A stretch of DNA of 64,000 nt from positions 6,184,123 to 6,248,122 of the forward strand of contig CATQJL010000112.1 of the NCBI GenBank assembly GCA_958299035.1. Direction: 5' to 3'. The position numbers and the translations under genes are program-made. Under the pieces are notes generated by a model. It was not told the DNA's origin. It worked only from the letters and a program-made list of their open reading frames with translations, and did not search any database. This document shows positions 12,032 through 23,855 of the stretch, one piece after another. The first letter of the stretch is position 1; the number at the start of each line of letters is the position of its first letter. The stretch comes from Cylicocyclus nassatus. Its lineage: Eukaryota > Nematoda > Chromadorea > Rhabditida > Strongylidae.

Positions 12032-14378
12032 ATTCCTTGAGGTAATCGTGATCAGATTCGTCAACCCTTCTAGGTGTGCGGAACCTAAATAAAGTGACAC
12101 ATCATACATGTATGCAAAAGTTTTCGTTACGAACTTTCTAAAATTACTGCCGTATCCCGTTGAAGAATAGTCGCGAGCGGGTCCAAGCAGTACTCCGGTA
12201 TAAGTGCTTCGGCAAGGTGTGCGAAACCGCAGTCGAACTCCTCAAATTTGAAACATTTATCGTTGATAAAACGGTGGGGATGATGTAAAGAGAAGGAAAA
12301 CGAGGGCGGGGACAGAGAAATAAAGTTCTTTTACGTAGTCGATTATTGCACTGGGTTACGGTGCTGATTACATATAATTGGTTTTGATTTAGTGACGAGG
12401 ATAGAACCCTAAGATCACGTGCTCTTTCTCATATAGGAACATCGCAGGGCGGAGAACTCATTACAGCGAAACCCTCAAAAAATTGAGAAAATTTAGAAAC
12501 TTTTCCAAATTTCCATAAGTTTTTGCTTGTGGGACTATGATCAACAAGTGGTATTAGAACGATTATAGCTCTGCACATTATATCGCCTCCTTCAATACAT
12601 ACGTCGCTCCTTGACAATCATAAGAGCGCAGGGGACATTCTCATGAGGTACCAACCTTTCCTCCCCATTTCCCTCTCCCCTCCTCCCTCAATCTTGCTTT
12701 TCATCTTACGCTGCTACTGAACGTTGCTGAACAGTAAATCACCTACCAGTTTGAACATACTTTTCGATCCTGGTATGTCTCCATATACTTTCGTACCCAG
12801 ATTTTTGTTGGGAACATCATGTCTAAGGGCTGCATGCACTAACATCCCCGAGGGGAGGGGTCGCAGCTTAAAAGAAAACTTCATATTTCGAAACTCAAAA
12901 TACCTAGATTTCACGTTGTGTACCTATCCGTAATTATTCCTACTACCCTTCACTATGAACATGTTAAAGAGGAGTGAGAAGCTGTACGAACCGCATTTTC
13001 TAGCTTTTGTGTGATCCCTGATGATCCCCGGCGCTTTTCTTTAAAGTCATTTTTCTTTCTCCGAAGTACTGTAAGGCCGGTATATTGTATTTCTTTGCTC
13101 GGCCTTAACCCATTACCATAAATTCTCATGTCACAATTCCGAAGCGTGACCGGAGAAAGTCCTGTTATTAGCGCAATGTTGCAACCTTAGTTTCTTTACG
13201 CTACGGGATTAGCACATCATAAATAACTAGCCGGAGTTCTAGTCCTATTGAAATGCCGCCAATATATCTGGATCTGCACCATCTCCCAACAACCATTTAT
13301 TCCCAGCTCAGAGTACACATACACACACACTACACAAATCATCCCCCGCACTAGGGCCTTGCGTCATTGACAGGATCCATCAAGATAGTGAAATTAGCGG
13401 ATGACACATCGGGTGAAAGGGAAAGGATCATTCATAGGAACAAAGAGGTGACTAGGTTAACTAGCGGGCCTCCGGAAAGGAGGCCCCCAAGAGGAAAGAT
13501 GAGGGAATATAAAAATGGCAAGACTTATACAACACCCCTTTACAACGAATTCTATGATGCTTATATAGTGCTTTATAAACCGGGCGCTACAAGTTCTTTT
13601 ACTCCTCTTCTCTGGATTTCCTTTTTGTCGTCCGCCATTAATTGTCCAACAAGGCATGAGTAGTACCATAAATCCTTTTAACAAAGGCATGAGTAATCTC
13701 TAGAAGCCACTTCTTCCTTCCTTCCTGTCCCATTGTTACTACGACTTCCAAGAAGCAGTTCGTTTTTCCTCCTTTACAGTCGAGCGCATGATCGAGGCTT
13801 CCAAGTACGATCAAAAGCATTTCGTGCATAATCGAAAGTTACCTTACAGTACGAATAACCTCCAAAGTTGCGCAGATTATCTAACCCGACAGCGCTAAGC
13901 ATGTTGCTGATAAGAACAAATGATGTTTTGAAGTCATGAAATTTTTGATGATCCACAGGTCGAAATTTGAGGTTTACCGAAAAATTCGACTTTTCAAAAA
14001 CTCATTTGTTCTCATCAGCAACATGCTTAGCACTGTTGTGTTAGATGTTCAGTACAGCTTTAAAAGGTTTTCGTTAACTTCGGAGAAAAAAAATGACTTT
14101 AAAGAAAAGCGCCAGGGATCATCAGGGATCATACAAAAGCTGGAAAATGCGGTTCGTACAGCTTCTCGCTTCTGCTCAACAGTATGTTCATAGTGAAGGG
14201 TAGTAGGAATACTTACGGATAGGTACACAACGTGAAATCCAGGTATCTGGAGTTTCGAAATATAAAGCTTTATTTCAAGCTGCGATCCCCTCCCGAGCGG
14301 GGAGGTTAGTGCATGCGGCCCTAAGGTCGTTATGAGCTTCCGCAATAGTGTCTTCGAGAACGGCATCAAAGCATGCAC
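12032..14378 (-). pseudogene. Duplicate SCP/TAPS gene, frameshifted and split
   Basis: Exons 1 to 3 of the SCP/TAPS gene at 6-8 kb are repeated here: exon 1 in two pieces (14378-14325 and 12826-12747), exon 2 (12240-12135) and the start of exon 3 (12084-12032). Exon 1 still encodes EAHNDLRHDV and GDIPGSKSM. Exon 2 is 106 bp against 107 bp in the intact copy: one G is missing after GTCCAA (plus strand), which shifts the frame after PEYC. A 1.5 kb transposon sits inside exon 1, and exons 4 to 6 are absent. A remnant of the upstream exon lies near 15,960-16,010. A clear dead duplicate. Confidence 0.8.
12827..14321. mobile_element. PIF/Harbinger-like non-autonomous element in a coding exon
   Basis: Termini GGGCTGCATGCACTAAC and GTTAGTGCATGCGGCCC are flanked by a TAA on each side. 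The intact gene copy has one TAA at the same place, so the 3-bp target duplication can be read directly. The terminal inverted repeats are about 250 bp long (to about 13,075 and from about 14,075). A further inverted pair (AAGCATGTTGCTGATAAGAAC) sits at 13,897 and 14,005. No transposase was recognised. The Harbinger label rests on the TAA duplication and GGG ends. Confidence 0.7.
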
Positions 14379-14493
14379 CTGAGTTACTTTCACAAACTTG
14401 TGTTTATATGATAGATGATATTATAGAAAATTATGAGTTAGAAGTGGAAAGTATATGCTGAATTTTTACTGAGAAGAACAAGCTTACCGTATA

Positions 14494-15879
14494 CAGGGTG
14501 TCGTGTCCCAAAAAAATGTGAACACTGCTTAATTGTTAATAACTCAGTTGCTTTCATGTCTTTCGCCGAGCTTGAGGCACCATTTCGTAAAGCGAGGTTC
14601 AACTTAGATTTGCAGTATGAAGCATAACTCCGATCTTCCTTCGCTACTGTAGGATTTACGGTATGAACTTTTAGTGCGTGAATCCATTGTGAAATATGCC
14701 ATTTGACAAACTTTTCCAAAAAATCTGAAAAATCGTGCATAATTCATTTATAAAATCGTGACGACGGATTTTACTACGGACTTTGCGCCCACATGAGCTA
14801 AATAGCTCATACAAGAAGGCATTACCTCAGCGTTTAGCTCACAAGGGAATGGTCAGAAGTCGAAGTGGCCAAACCAAACAAGCTGTATACCATTCGATGC
14901 ATTATAAAACGCTGACTTCGAATCTGTCTTTCTTATCTGCTTCCCGCTTCTGTGGACGAAGCTACGAGCCATTAAAGACCATTACTTTGCTAAGAAATTA
15001 CGCATGAAATTGAAAATTTAGCCGTGGTGAGCCATTTCGCCTCAATGCTGGGCCAAAACATGCAGCTAGCCTACTTCGAATTATTAAAAAAAGAAGCTGA
15101 GCTAAAAGTGCAACAGTGTGCTCAATTTCGCTGTATTTATGTGTGATTTTTTCACAATAAAACCGCTTGTAGCTTCGTCCACAGAAGCGGGAAGCAGATA
15201 AGAAAGACAGATTCGAAGTCAGCGTTTTACACTGCATCGAATGGTATGCACCTTGTTTGGTTTGGCCACTTCGACTTCTGACCATTTCCTTGTCAGTCAC
15301 TTCCAGTGTCTAAATACTATCATACGTAAGCAAAAAACCATTCGAGAGATGGAAACCAAAAAAATGCAATTTTCGGAAGTGGCGTGCGTCTCGCGCGCGG
15401 TCGCGCCGTCGTCACAATTTTTCAAATGCCCTATACTAGGGTTTTCGCGCAAGCTTGTTCCAATACACAACTTTTTGCAAGTGTTTTTAGCTTTTTTGAC
15501 GGTGTAATCGCATTTTTGACAAATGCTGGAAATTTAGCTATCACGTTTTACTTGGGATAACTTTGGAAAGAAGCATCACAGTAAAGCGGAAATTGCATAT
15601 TGGAAATCAGCGGCTTCCATTACCATAGTATTAGAGTTTTTGGCTTGTCTAGTTTTGTTCCAAGCCAGAATACAGCCTCCAGTGGCCTAAAATCCTTATC
15701 GAAGTTCCTACCTTGATTACCTTGATTTTGCAGTAAAAAGAGCAGACGATAATCCGCTCCATACTGTGCATCTAAGTTGAACCTCGCTCTATAAAATGGT
15801 GCCTCAAGCTCGGTGAAAGACATGAAAGCAAGGGAGTTATTAACGATCAAACAGTGCTCATATTTTTTGGGATACCCTG
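14494..15879. mobile_element. Tc1/mariner-like CAGGGTGT element with a nested hairpin
   Basis: Ends CAGGGTGTCGTGTCCCAAAA and TTTTTTGGGATACCCTG lie between TA dinucleotides, and the intact copy of the duplicated segment (near 8080) lacks the insert. The two halves are inverted relatives of the 680-bp elements at 32.0 and 46.8 kb. A nested palindrome (arms about 14,845-14,975 and 15,165-15,290) explains the greater length. Confidence 0.7.
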
Positions 15880-16445
15880 TATTGGTGATGCATACTGCAC
15901 AATTAGAAGTATCTGAATACATTCAATCAAGGATGACTCAGTGGAATGGGAAGAAGGCGCATACCGCAGCGGTGATTAGCATCTCAAACAAACTTGGCCC
16001 AGGCTTGCTTCCAAAACCTTAATTTATAATTGCTTGCTTAAATGCAACAAATGAAACATCAACAAGTATAATTGCTCATGGAATAATGATATTCAATTTT
16101 ATGCTTCTGCGTGAGGTAGATGACAGCAAATTTTCAATGTTCAAAATCGTTTTGAACCTAAACCTAAACAACTTTTGCTTAGATGAGTATGATTAAGATC
16201 GTGTCCAGTTTACTAAACCAGTTTGATATTTGCTACAGTTGATAAGTCAAAAGCAACAAAAGGCGAATTTTTCTTCGAGTTTTTTTAGTGTAAACTTTCT
16301 GGCTATCCTAAGTCTGAGACAATGCTCCAATTTGTCATAGTTTCCCACTATTTTTGGCAGACGCGATAGGTTGAAGACGCCCATCCAAAGCGAGTGTACG
16401 AATTTGTGCCATTTAGTGTGCCTCTCACCCAGAGAGCAAACCTTT
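15880..16445 (-). repeat. Rest of the duplicated SCP/TAPS upstream region
   Basis: Matches 8090-8660 base by base with small differences, including the small exon before a GTATGC donor at 15,970 and the ACCCAGAGAGCA block. In this copy the small exon's frame has a TGA, consistent with a dead gene. Confidence 0.65.
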
Positions 16446-16477
16446 TCCAAGAAGGGAGGGCAAAAAGCTATTTCGAA

Positions 16478-16862
16478 GGCAGCGGCTCTGCAGAATGACG
16501 AACTTGGGGTATTCATCGTTCTCAATTCCCGTGGATGAGCTAAGTTCAAAACTGCGCTTTGCAGCTTCAAAAGATATCGATAACCCGCTTTTCCAGACGA
16601 GAAAAGTGCTATTTGGGCGGACGGCGTATGCCTGTCCTCTAGAGCGCGATTGGCTCGTGAGTGGAGATACCGTACCCATCTCGGCGGCAACTGGATTATT
16701 GCTCCAGCAGGCACTTTTGGATCCACCCAAACAGTATTTTTCACGTCCGGGAAAGCGAGATATTGATATAAAAACTGCAAAGCACAGTTTCAGACTCAGC
16801 TCATCCAAGGGAGTCACAACGAATATCCAAAAACCATTATTCTGCCGAGCCGCTGCCTTTGA
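16478..16862. mobile_element. Foldback MITE
   Basis: Left arm from GGCAGCGGCTCTGCAGAAT and right arm ending ATTCTGCCGAGCCGCTGCC form a diverged inverted repeat of about 120 bp per side. The long open frames across it on both strands are by-products of the palindrome. Confidence 0.6.
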
Positions 16863-16957
16863 AGCTGGCTATTTGCGGATGATAAGCTTGAACTTTATCC
16901 TCCTAGTAAGTAGGAAGAGGGCTCAGCAAGAGGTGGCTTTTCCATTATTAGTAGGAA

Positions 16958-17698
16958 CAGGGCTCAGCAAGAGGTGGCTTTTCCATTATTTCGAAAACGA
17001 AGTCCCCGTTGACTTCGCCCAAACATACGACATCCCCTTTGACCGTTGATGAATGAAACGAACAAAAATAGCAAAGAAAAATACGAGTGTAAACAAAAGG
17101 GTGCGAAACAAACGGTAAAAAATAAGTAAATATCGTATTCTCCGACTTGGAGGCATATATTGTCCAGCGCGCATCATCGCGCGCCTGGAGCAGGATTGCC
17201 GCCGCCATGCAAAATTTGAGGGCTATAACTAAGCGGGTAGAAAGGCGTTTGGGAAGCTTAAGAACTCGTTTGTAGTGTTTTGGATGTAGATTGAAATTAT
17301 GTAAAAAATTTGAAAGAATTATGTAAAGGGAGTGAAATTTATGACTTTTTCTTCTTACAGCCACCTCAGGTGTCTGTCCAGATGGCTGTAAAGCCACTTA
17401 ACTCCGAAAAATGCCGCGACTTTGGTTCACATAACTTTTTCATAATTTTTTGCACATAGTACTACCCCCCCCCCCGTTGCCCACCTACACACCCATTTTG
17501 ATGTCATTTCATTTACACTCCGCTGTAAACAAGCCCTTTGTTTGTTTGAGAGATCATGCTGCCGGCATGCCCGTGGCGTGCCGGCAGCAGATCGAGAGAC
17601 AGTGGTATGCTCTTCCGCAAAAACGATATCTCCTTTGCTCTTTGCTTCCAAAAGATATCCAGCTTGCGCGGCAAGCTATGTACCTGTGCCGAGCCCTG
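16958..17698. mobile_element. CAGGGCTC terminal-inverted-repeat element, copy A
   Basis: Starts CAGGGCTCAGCAAGAGG and ends TACCTGTGCCGAGCCCTG. The first 40 bp are repeated directly just outside (from 16,911). Internal landmarks (GACTTCG, TACGACATC, TGATGTCATTTCATTT, AAACAAGCC) are shared with the copy at 38.3 kb and partly with 1.6-2.0 kb and 56.4-56.6 kb. No transposase. A poly-C tract of 10 bases lies near 17,465. Confidence 0.6.
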
Positions 17699-17699
17699 T

Positions 17700-18940
17700 C
17701 AATGAATGCCCTAAATTGATAAATTTGAAAAAGGCTAAGGAAAAGAGTTGTCTTTAGGTGACCTTTATATCAAACATTGCACAATTCTAGTGGATTTGAA
17801 ATCAGCAAGAATAAAACTGAAAATATAAACATAACCGAAAAAACGGGGACGTGGCGTATTGGTATGAGGCGCGTCTACGATCGGTCGGAGCAAAGCTTAT
17901 CTTTTAAGTACTCAGAAACAACATTATTTAGAGAAAATATGATAGTAGAATGCGAGTGTTCATTTGTTACAATACAAATAATTAAGTCACTCCAAAAAGC
18001 TTTCCTTCTCCCAAGCAAAACTTACGAAATCCACATGTGATTTTTTTGCAAATGTTAACACCATCTTGAAATAGAGCAAGGTCACTTTTCTTGTATCAAG
18101 TTCTAAAAACTTTCTATTTGGAATTTCAACAATGATTTTTTGCCAGAGAATCTTGATTTTTTTAATGATAAATTCAAAAATTTCTTCCAGAAAAGTGGCA
18201 ATTTTGGAGGCTGTTCAGAACGAAGCTGGAAAGCGCCTCAAATCTTCCAGTATGTCAAAACTCAATTTTTCATTATTCTGGGGAAAAGTGAAACGAGAAA
18301 AAAACGTAAGAAGACTCTCGGAGTTTAATGTTGAAAAATATGAAATGTAGAAGATGCGTTAGCGTTAGCCACATAACATGTATCATGACCATTTATGGCA
18401 GACGCAGTAACCCCGATAGGTATTTGACTCTTTATGCATGATCAATCAAAGATGTCGGAAAACAAAAGACTTCATAAAGTGTAGAAAACCAGACTTGTCA
18501 TCATAATAAGTGGGAAGGCTTTGATGCATGATGATATTACTTACTTACTACACTTGCTGATATGGAGCATATTGTACCCGGAACTTTAGCGTAGACGACC
18601 CAAATAATCAGATGATTGGTATATATCCAGGGTCAACTGTTTAATTCTGAGAGATGAGATATGAATTTTTTAAAAAGGTGAAAACATACCAAAGACAAGC
18701 ATTTACGAAATATCAAAGTACACCACTTACCTTCAAACTACAGACTGACGATCATCGCGGGTTGGTTCAGCACTAAGTTTTCCTCCCAGGCATGGAAACG
18801 AACCTTTACAGACCTTTCTTTCCTTACTGAATCCGCAGAAATTCTGTAAATTTTTCTACTCCGAGGGCAGGGGCGAAGTTTTGTAGTTATTTACTAATAA
18901 AGATTTCATCATTTGTCATCATTTTCATAAGAATATTTTA
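17700..18940. other. AT-rich stretch before the UGT gene, no gene recognised
   Basis: Contains short open frames in the plus direction without splice support or recognisable domains. The last bases before the UGT start (TATTTTAG directly before ATG) look like an acceptor and could be a spliced-leader trans-splice site. Confidence 0.3.
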
Positions 18941-19792
18941 GATGATCTACACTTCATTGCTGATTTGCGCTGCTCTGGAAGCTTCATTCGCTCTAAATGT
19001 GCTTGTTTGGAATCCTGCTATAGCCCATAGCCATATGCGTTTCATGGGTAACATAGCGGACATACTGGTCGATGATGGACACAATGTAGTAAGTTTACTA
19101 GGTTGTCGATTATTGAAATGCATAATTTTCATACGACGCAGTACCCATCCATTAAGTGGAACATAAGTCTTGCATGAAAAGTTCAATCATATTAGAAATG
19201 CTCAGAGCAGCGTTTTATTCTGTATAGTACTTTGCATAGACAGTATTTTATCGTAAACATTACGATTTTATTTCAAACCGTATCAAAACTTGAGCAATTT
19301 TAAAATTACAACTGTTTGTAGAGAACGTCCTACCAGCGCAAACTTGTTTTATTTGGAAAGCATAGATAATAAAACAAAATAAAGAGTAAAATTGAAATTT
19401 CTGGGCCTTTTAGCATTTTTGAAGACCAAATCTTGGAAATCGCAATTTGAGTGTTTGCCTTTAATGTTGTTTCATTAAGCAATATGATAATGAAGATCCT
19501 TTTTCTGAGAATACCTTGGAAAAAATAAGGGTTTCTTATTTGAATATGTTATGAACGGATTTATTAAACCTGGAGGATATTACGGAATTTTGAAAGATTT
19601 TGATGCAGGAGTTATGTTCCAATTTAACATATAATAACATTTTATTTATAAGATGCATCTTTTAGACAATTGTCTCGCCAATAATGGATCCCCATGTGAA
19701 TATGGTCGGTCATCGTTTACCGGCAGAGCAAATAACTCATCGTTCGAAATATTACGATCCGAACGATTGGCCACTGTCGAAGTAAGGAATGC

Positions 19793-20012
19793 TATAGTCG
19801 AGAAGATTTTCCGCGCAATATAGTATGTTTGCGGTGCCAAGCAAATGCGGTAAAATCTGCGCGTGAACAAATAGCAACGCAAGTAAGCCGGTATTTTGTG
19901 CAAGTGGCCGGCATCGCAGGCGTAGCGTTCCGTTTACGCGCAAATTTTTTTTCTCTCGGCACCGCAAGCACACTATATCATGAAAAAAATCTATTTGAGT
20001 GTAACTACCAAA
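19793..20012. mobile_element. MITE in UGT intron 2
   Basis: Inverted ends around TATAGTATGTTTGCGGTGCC and GGCACCGCAAGCACACTATA, about 220 bp. The right half is closely repeated in UGT intron 9 (22.95-23.04 kb), so two copies of one family sit in introns of the same gene. Confidence 0.6.
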
Positions 20013-20265
20013 TTTTTGATCAAGCTGCATTTTAGCTTCAAAGACAAATTCTGGGAAGCGCCAAAGGTGGCTGTATGATCTTAGAGGATATGGATGATTT
20101 TATGAAACTCAATCAAAAAGTATGCAAAGGTAGGAACCAACTTCGGTTTGGCTCCTTCAAAATTCGCTTGATGAAGGATTGATGGAGGATACAGTCTATT
20201 ATCTCAATGCCCTGCGCGATCGTCACTTTGATATTGCAATTCATGAAATTTACGACTACTGTGTA

Positions 20266-20401
20266 GGGGTAGGGGAACGAAAGCCGCCAGTTTGGGCTGC
20301 CTCCGCGGATTGCTGGTCCTGGAACGACGTGCAACAACACTGCGAAAGGACCAGTTGGCCTCGAAAGTCGGCTCAAACTGGCGGCTTTCGTTCCCCCACC
20401 C
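20266..20401. mobile_element. 136-bp hAT-like MITE inserted in frame in UGT exon 4
   Basis: Inverted ends GGGGAACGAAAGCCGCCAGT and its partner are flanked by the 8-bp direct repeat ACTGTGTA (20258-20265 and 20402-20409), the target size of hAT elements. Element plus one duplicated target is 144 bp, exactly 48 codons, and the UGT frame passes through it with no stop, from HEIYDYC to VIAVLE. Confidence 0.8.
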
Positions 20402-20984
20402 ACTGTGTAATAGCTGTTCTCGAGGTGTTTGATCCAAGGATCGTTCCCCCTGACGAAACTTATTTCCAAGGCTTCTTTTTTCTCCTCACATCTCATTGTT
20501 TCAGATGATTGGCATCAAAAACACCATAGTCGTATCGGCAGTAGGTGTCACTTCTCATATACAAAAAATTGTAGGATTCCCATCAAACCCCAGTTTTTGT
20601 TCCAGTTAGGATTTGCCTTGCTCATTTCAGTCATGATTGCCAACTCAAAAATTTTCTAATTGCATAAAATCAATAGCTCTAATAATTTTAAGGCCTCTTC
20701 ACCACGTATACTGATGAGATGTCCTTCTGGGAACGCTTGGATAATTTCAAATTTGAACTGGAAACGCGAAATAGTGACGCTCAATGGGAAATGGACATCT
20801 GGAAATTGGCTAATGAAATCAGACCTGGTTTCCCTGATTTGCTTAATGTTTGTGGCCATTTCTTCTTTGCGAAAGTTTTTTCTTCGTTTCTGGAAATACC
20901 AAAATCGCGTAATGGCCATTAAAAAGCAAGTGAAATGCTTGATTTCCGGTTCAGAAAGCAAAAAGCAGTTTGAAAACTCTACGC

Positions 20985-21265
20985 TAGGGTAACCAGAGTC
21001 GCTGACACTAAATATAAACTTTGCGCAGTAGCTGTTCCAATAATGCTCCCAAAAATTGTGTTTGTACCGTTTTTAAACTTTGAACATCCGCAAAAAGTTG
21101 AATAATGCAGGAGCACAACTTTCCAGATGTTTTGAATTTTTTTCGAAGCAGGGTTTTTACAATGACGCTGTAAGCTAAAAGTTCCTACCATATTCCTACA
21201 GTGATGAAGAGCTATTCTTATACTGTAAATCTGAGTTGTAGCCAGCTCCAAAACGATACCTAAAG
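20985..21265. repeat. Fragment of a CAGGGTGT mariner-like element
   Basis: Matches the right half of the 680-bp family (CTACAGT.ATGAAGAGC, ACTGTAAATCT, GATACCTAAAGCTTCTC). Both termini are missing. Lies in UGT intron 6. Confidence 0.5.
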
Positions 21266-21267
21266 CT

Positions 21268-21748
21268 TCTCACAAGGGAAGTCACACAACTTAGGTCAGG
21301 CTTTTGAAATGAGACACATATGGTTGGAATCAGCTTGGAACGCTGATTTCAAATCTGCTTTCCTCAGCTGCGAAGCGTTTCTCTAAAGCGAGTTATGAGC
21401 TTTTTCCTGGGCAAATTTTGTGTGTTGACCGACTTAGGCATGCTACGGTATCATCATCTAGGTAGTGATTCATATGCATATTGTACCCTATCAAAGCGAA
21501 ATGGCTCAATTTGATGTTATTTTAATTTTCCACCACTTTTTGGGCAGATTTTCATCTAAAGACCTTCTTTCCATATTCAGTTGTATGTCAATGACACATA
21601 CTAAAAAAGCTCACAACTCGCTTCAGAGAAACGCTTCGCAGCAAGATATAGCATATTTGGAATTAGCGTTCCGAGATGATTCTAAATATATGTGTCGCAT
21701 TTCAAAAGCCCGACCTAAGTTAAGTGACTTCCCTTGTCAGAGACTTCG
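21268..21748. mobile_element. Palindromic MITE in UGT intron 6
   Basis: Arms of about 140 bp start ACAAGGGAAGTCACACAACT and end with the inverted partner (TAAGTGACTTCCCTTGT); both arms include GCGAAGCGTTTCTCT. No coding role. Confidence 0.65.
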
Positions 21749-22869
21749 AGAGTTATTAACAAAAAAAGTAGGCATTAGTAGCATTTTTTGGAACATCATA
21801 TTAATATTACAGATGTATTTTCTCCTACCAATATTTCTAAACTTATAAATTTTGGGGTTTGCATGCCAGATGTTGCTTTCGTAGTAGGTTTAAAATGTGA
21901 TTGCTTTCAAAGATCGCCAGAATTATACCGTCGTTTATCTCTAATCGCTAAAATTCAAAAGTCAAACTCTCTACTTTTAAAAAGGATAGTTATCAGATAA
22001 CGCCGAGGACCATACGCTATTTCTGCCTTATCTCTTGCCTTTAAAGTTATACAATATTCGGCGATCTTTTCGGTAGAATCATACATGTGAGAAAAACGTG
22101 AATGCTTTCTGTTTTGAAGAACAGGGTTTTTTGACAAAACATATTTTGCAATGTCATCAATGCTACATACTACATACTACATCTCAATACTACATTTAAT
22201 GCCATCTTTACACTGTGCTGTACTCATAAAGTGAAGCAACAATTATGACCTTGTAAAATGTGAAAATCTTCTAAGAGGTGACCTTTAAATTTTAGAAGAA
22301 AAAACTGGAGCCGTTTTGTTGAATACCGTTGAAGTTACTAAATCACCGCGACCAACAGCCAATATACTACGGTATATCGGAGGGGCTACTCTTCGTGAGC
22401 CGAAGAAGCTGAATGCGGTAAAGAAATTGCTGTATTTTCGCTTGATGTTAAACAATAATAATTTAGGAACTTGATGCCTTATTAAACAAACGTCCCCAAA
22501 CTGTCCTCTCGAAACACATGCCTATGAGACTGAAGCAAGGTATAAAGTTGTTCTCATGAATACTCGCCTGGAAAAAGGGATATCTGTCCATTTCCAAATG
22601 ATAACTGTGAAATTGTGCGAACTTATCGATTGACATTTTCTATTTCCTCAAAGATTGTCGCTTTTTTACACTTTTTCTGATTTAGAGATAATTGCTGCCT
22701 TTGCTTCATTTCCCAACACAACATTCATATGGAAGTATGAGGAGGAAAATGATGCTATACTCTTCAAAAAATACCCGAATATATACACTATGAAGTGGGT
22801 ACCTCAAACTGATTTGCTTGGTAAGTGCCTTTCATTTTTCTTCGAGGCAATCCATTTCGAAAATAATAC

Positions 22870-23038
22870 AGTAGAGTATGCGTGAACAAATTGCGCATGT
22901 GACGCTAGCCACTTGCGCGCGCAAAATGCCAGCATTATTGGTGTGGCTAATTGTTCACGCGCAAATTTTCACTGCATTTTCTCGGCACCGCAAGCACACT
23001 ATATCAAGCAAAAAATCTACTCGACTGTGAAAAAAACT
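22870..23038. mobile_element. Second MITE of the GGCACCGCAAGC family, UGT intron 9
   Basis: The right 85 bp match the MITE in intron 2 (TCTCGGCACCGCAAGCACAC). The left part holds a separate inner inverted repeat around GCGTGAACAAATT. It ends 11 bp before the exon 10 acceptor. Confidence 0.5.
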
Positions 23039-23855
23039 GTATATTCTAGCTGACAAACGGCTGTCGCTTTTTATCACACACGCTGGCATGAATTCTGTCC
23101 TGGAAGCGGTGTTCTCTGGCAAACCGATGGTCACAGTTCCACTATTGTGGGACCAAGTCGCGAATGCGAAGAATGCGCAGAGCCGGGGTGTAGGAATTAT
23201 GATTGATAAACATGATCTTAATAGAGACACACTGGTTGCGGCTATTTGAGCAACGCTGCCCACTAATGGGTTAGTTTTTTTGTGATATTTGGTGTATTTC
23301 TGTTCACTTCACAGTTGCTTCCAGCACTTACGCTCGCAAGGCAGCTAGTCTGGCCAGATATCTTCACGGACGACCAGCTGCAGCTCGTGCCGAAATATCC
23401 CACTGGGTGAAGCTGGTCGCGGAAGAAGGTCAATTGGATCATCTAGTCCTGAAGTCTAGGGACATGTCCTTCGTGACATACTATTGTTTGGACGTCCTAG
23501 CCTATCTGGCTGCTCAGTACATAATATTCTCATTTTTGATATTTAAGTTCTCCAAGTTTATTTTTACACGAATTTGTAGAGTAATTATTAGAGTCAAATC
23601 TGAATAAATATATTAATTATTTGTAAGTTTCGGGAGGCTATGCAAAGTTTCTCTGTTTCTATCAATCTCCTGCAACGACGTTGAATTGCGACGTTTGTTT
23701 AACTTCTGCTGTGCACCTTCTCTAAATCTTACATTTTAGCTGCAGAAAAAAATACTCGACTGTGTTTAAGGTGAGTGATTGTGCTTATCAGCTGTACGAG
23801 AGTTTCAGCAAAGTTGGATTTTCAGACCAGCGAATACGATAAACATAGCTATTTC

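Larger units (their letters stand above)
18942..23607 (+). pseudogene. UDP-glucuronosyltransferase, probable pseudogene
   Basis: Eleven exons can be placed: 18942-19088, 19666-19781, 20044-20129, 20177-20424, 20505-20604, 20693-20847, 22296-22417, 22467-22539, 22686-22820, 23050-23269 and 23325-23607. UGTs glycosylate small lipophilic compounds in the ER lumen. Seen: a signal peptide then SHMRFMGNIADIL and DDGHNV; FDIAIHE; GIKNTIVVSA; DEMSFWERL; PRPTANILRYIGG; FIWKYEEEND; KWVPQTDLLG; the UGT signature FITHAGMNSVLEAVFSGKP with DQVANA; and a C-terminal membrane segment with a basic tail. Defects: TGA at 23247-23249 (after LVAAI), about 7-8 residues missing at the usual SFG motif in exon 8 (QTVLSKHMPM), no matching phase between exons 6 and 7, and a transposon inside exon 4. 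Exon 3 uses the acceptor CAAAG because the better TTTTAG 8 bp earlier gives a stop. The final exon uses TTCCAG. A truncated working enzyme is unlikely, since the C-terminal anchor is lost. Confidence 0.8.

Noticed and set aside
16247..17049. Overlapping frames of 130-184 codons on both strands
   Set aside because: They follow the arms of a foldback MITE and have no domain or splice support.
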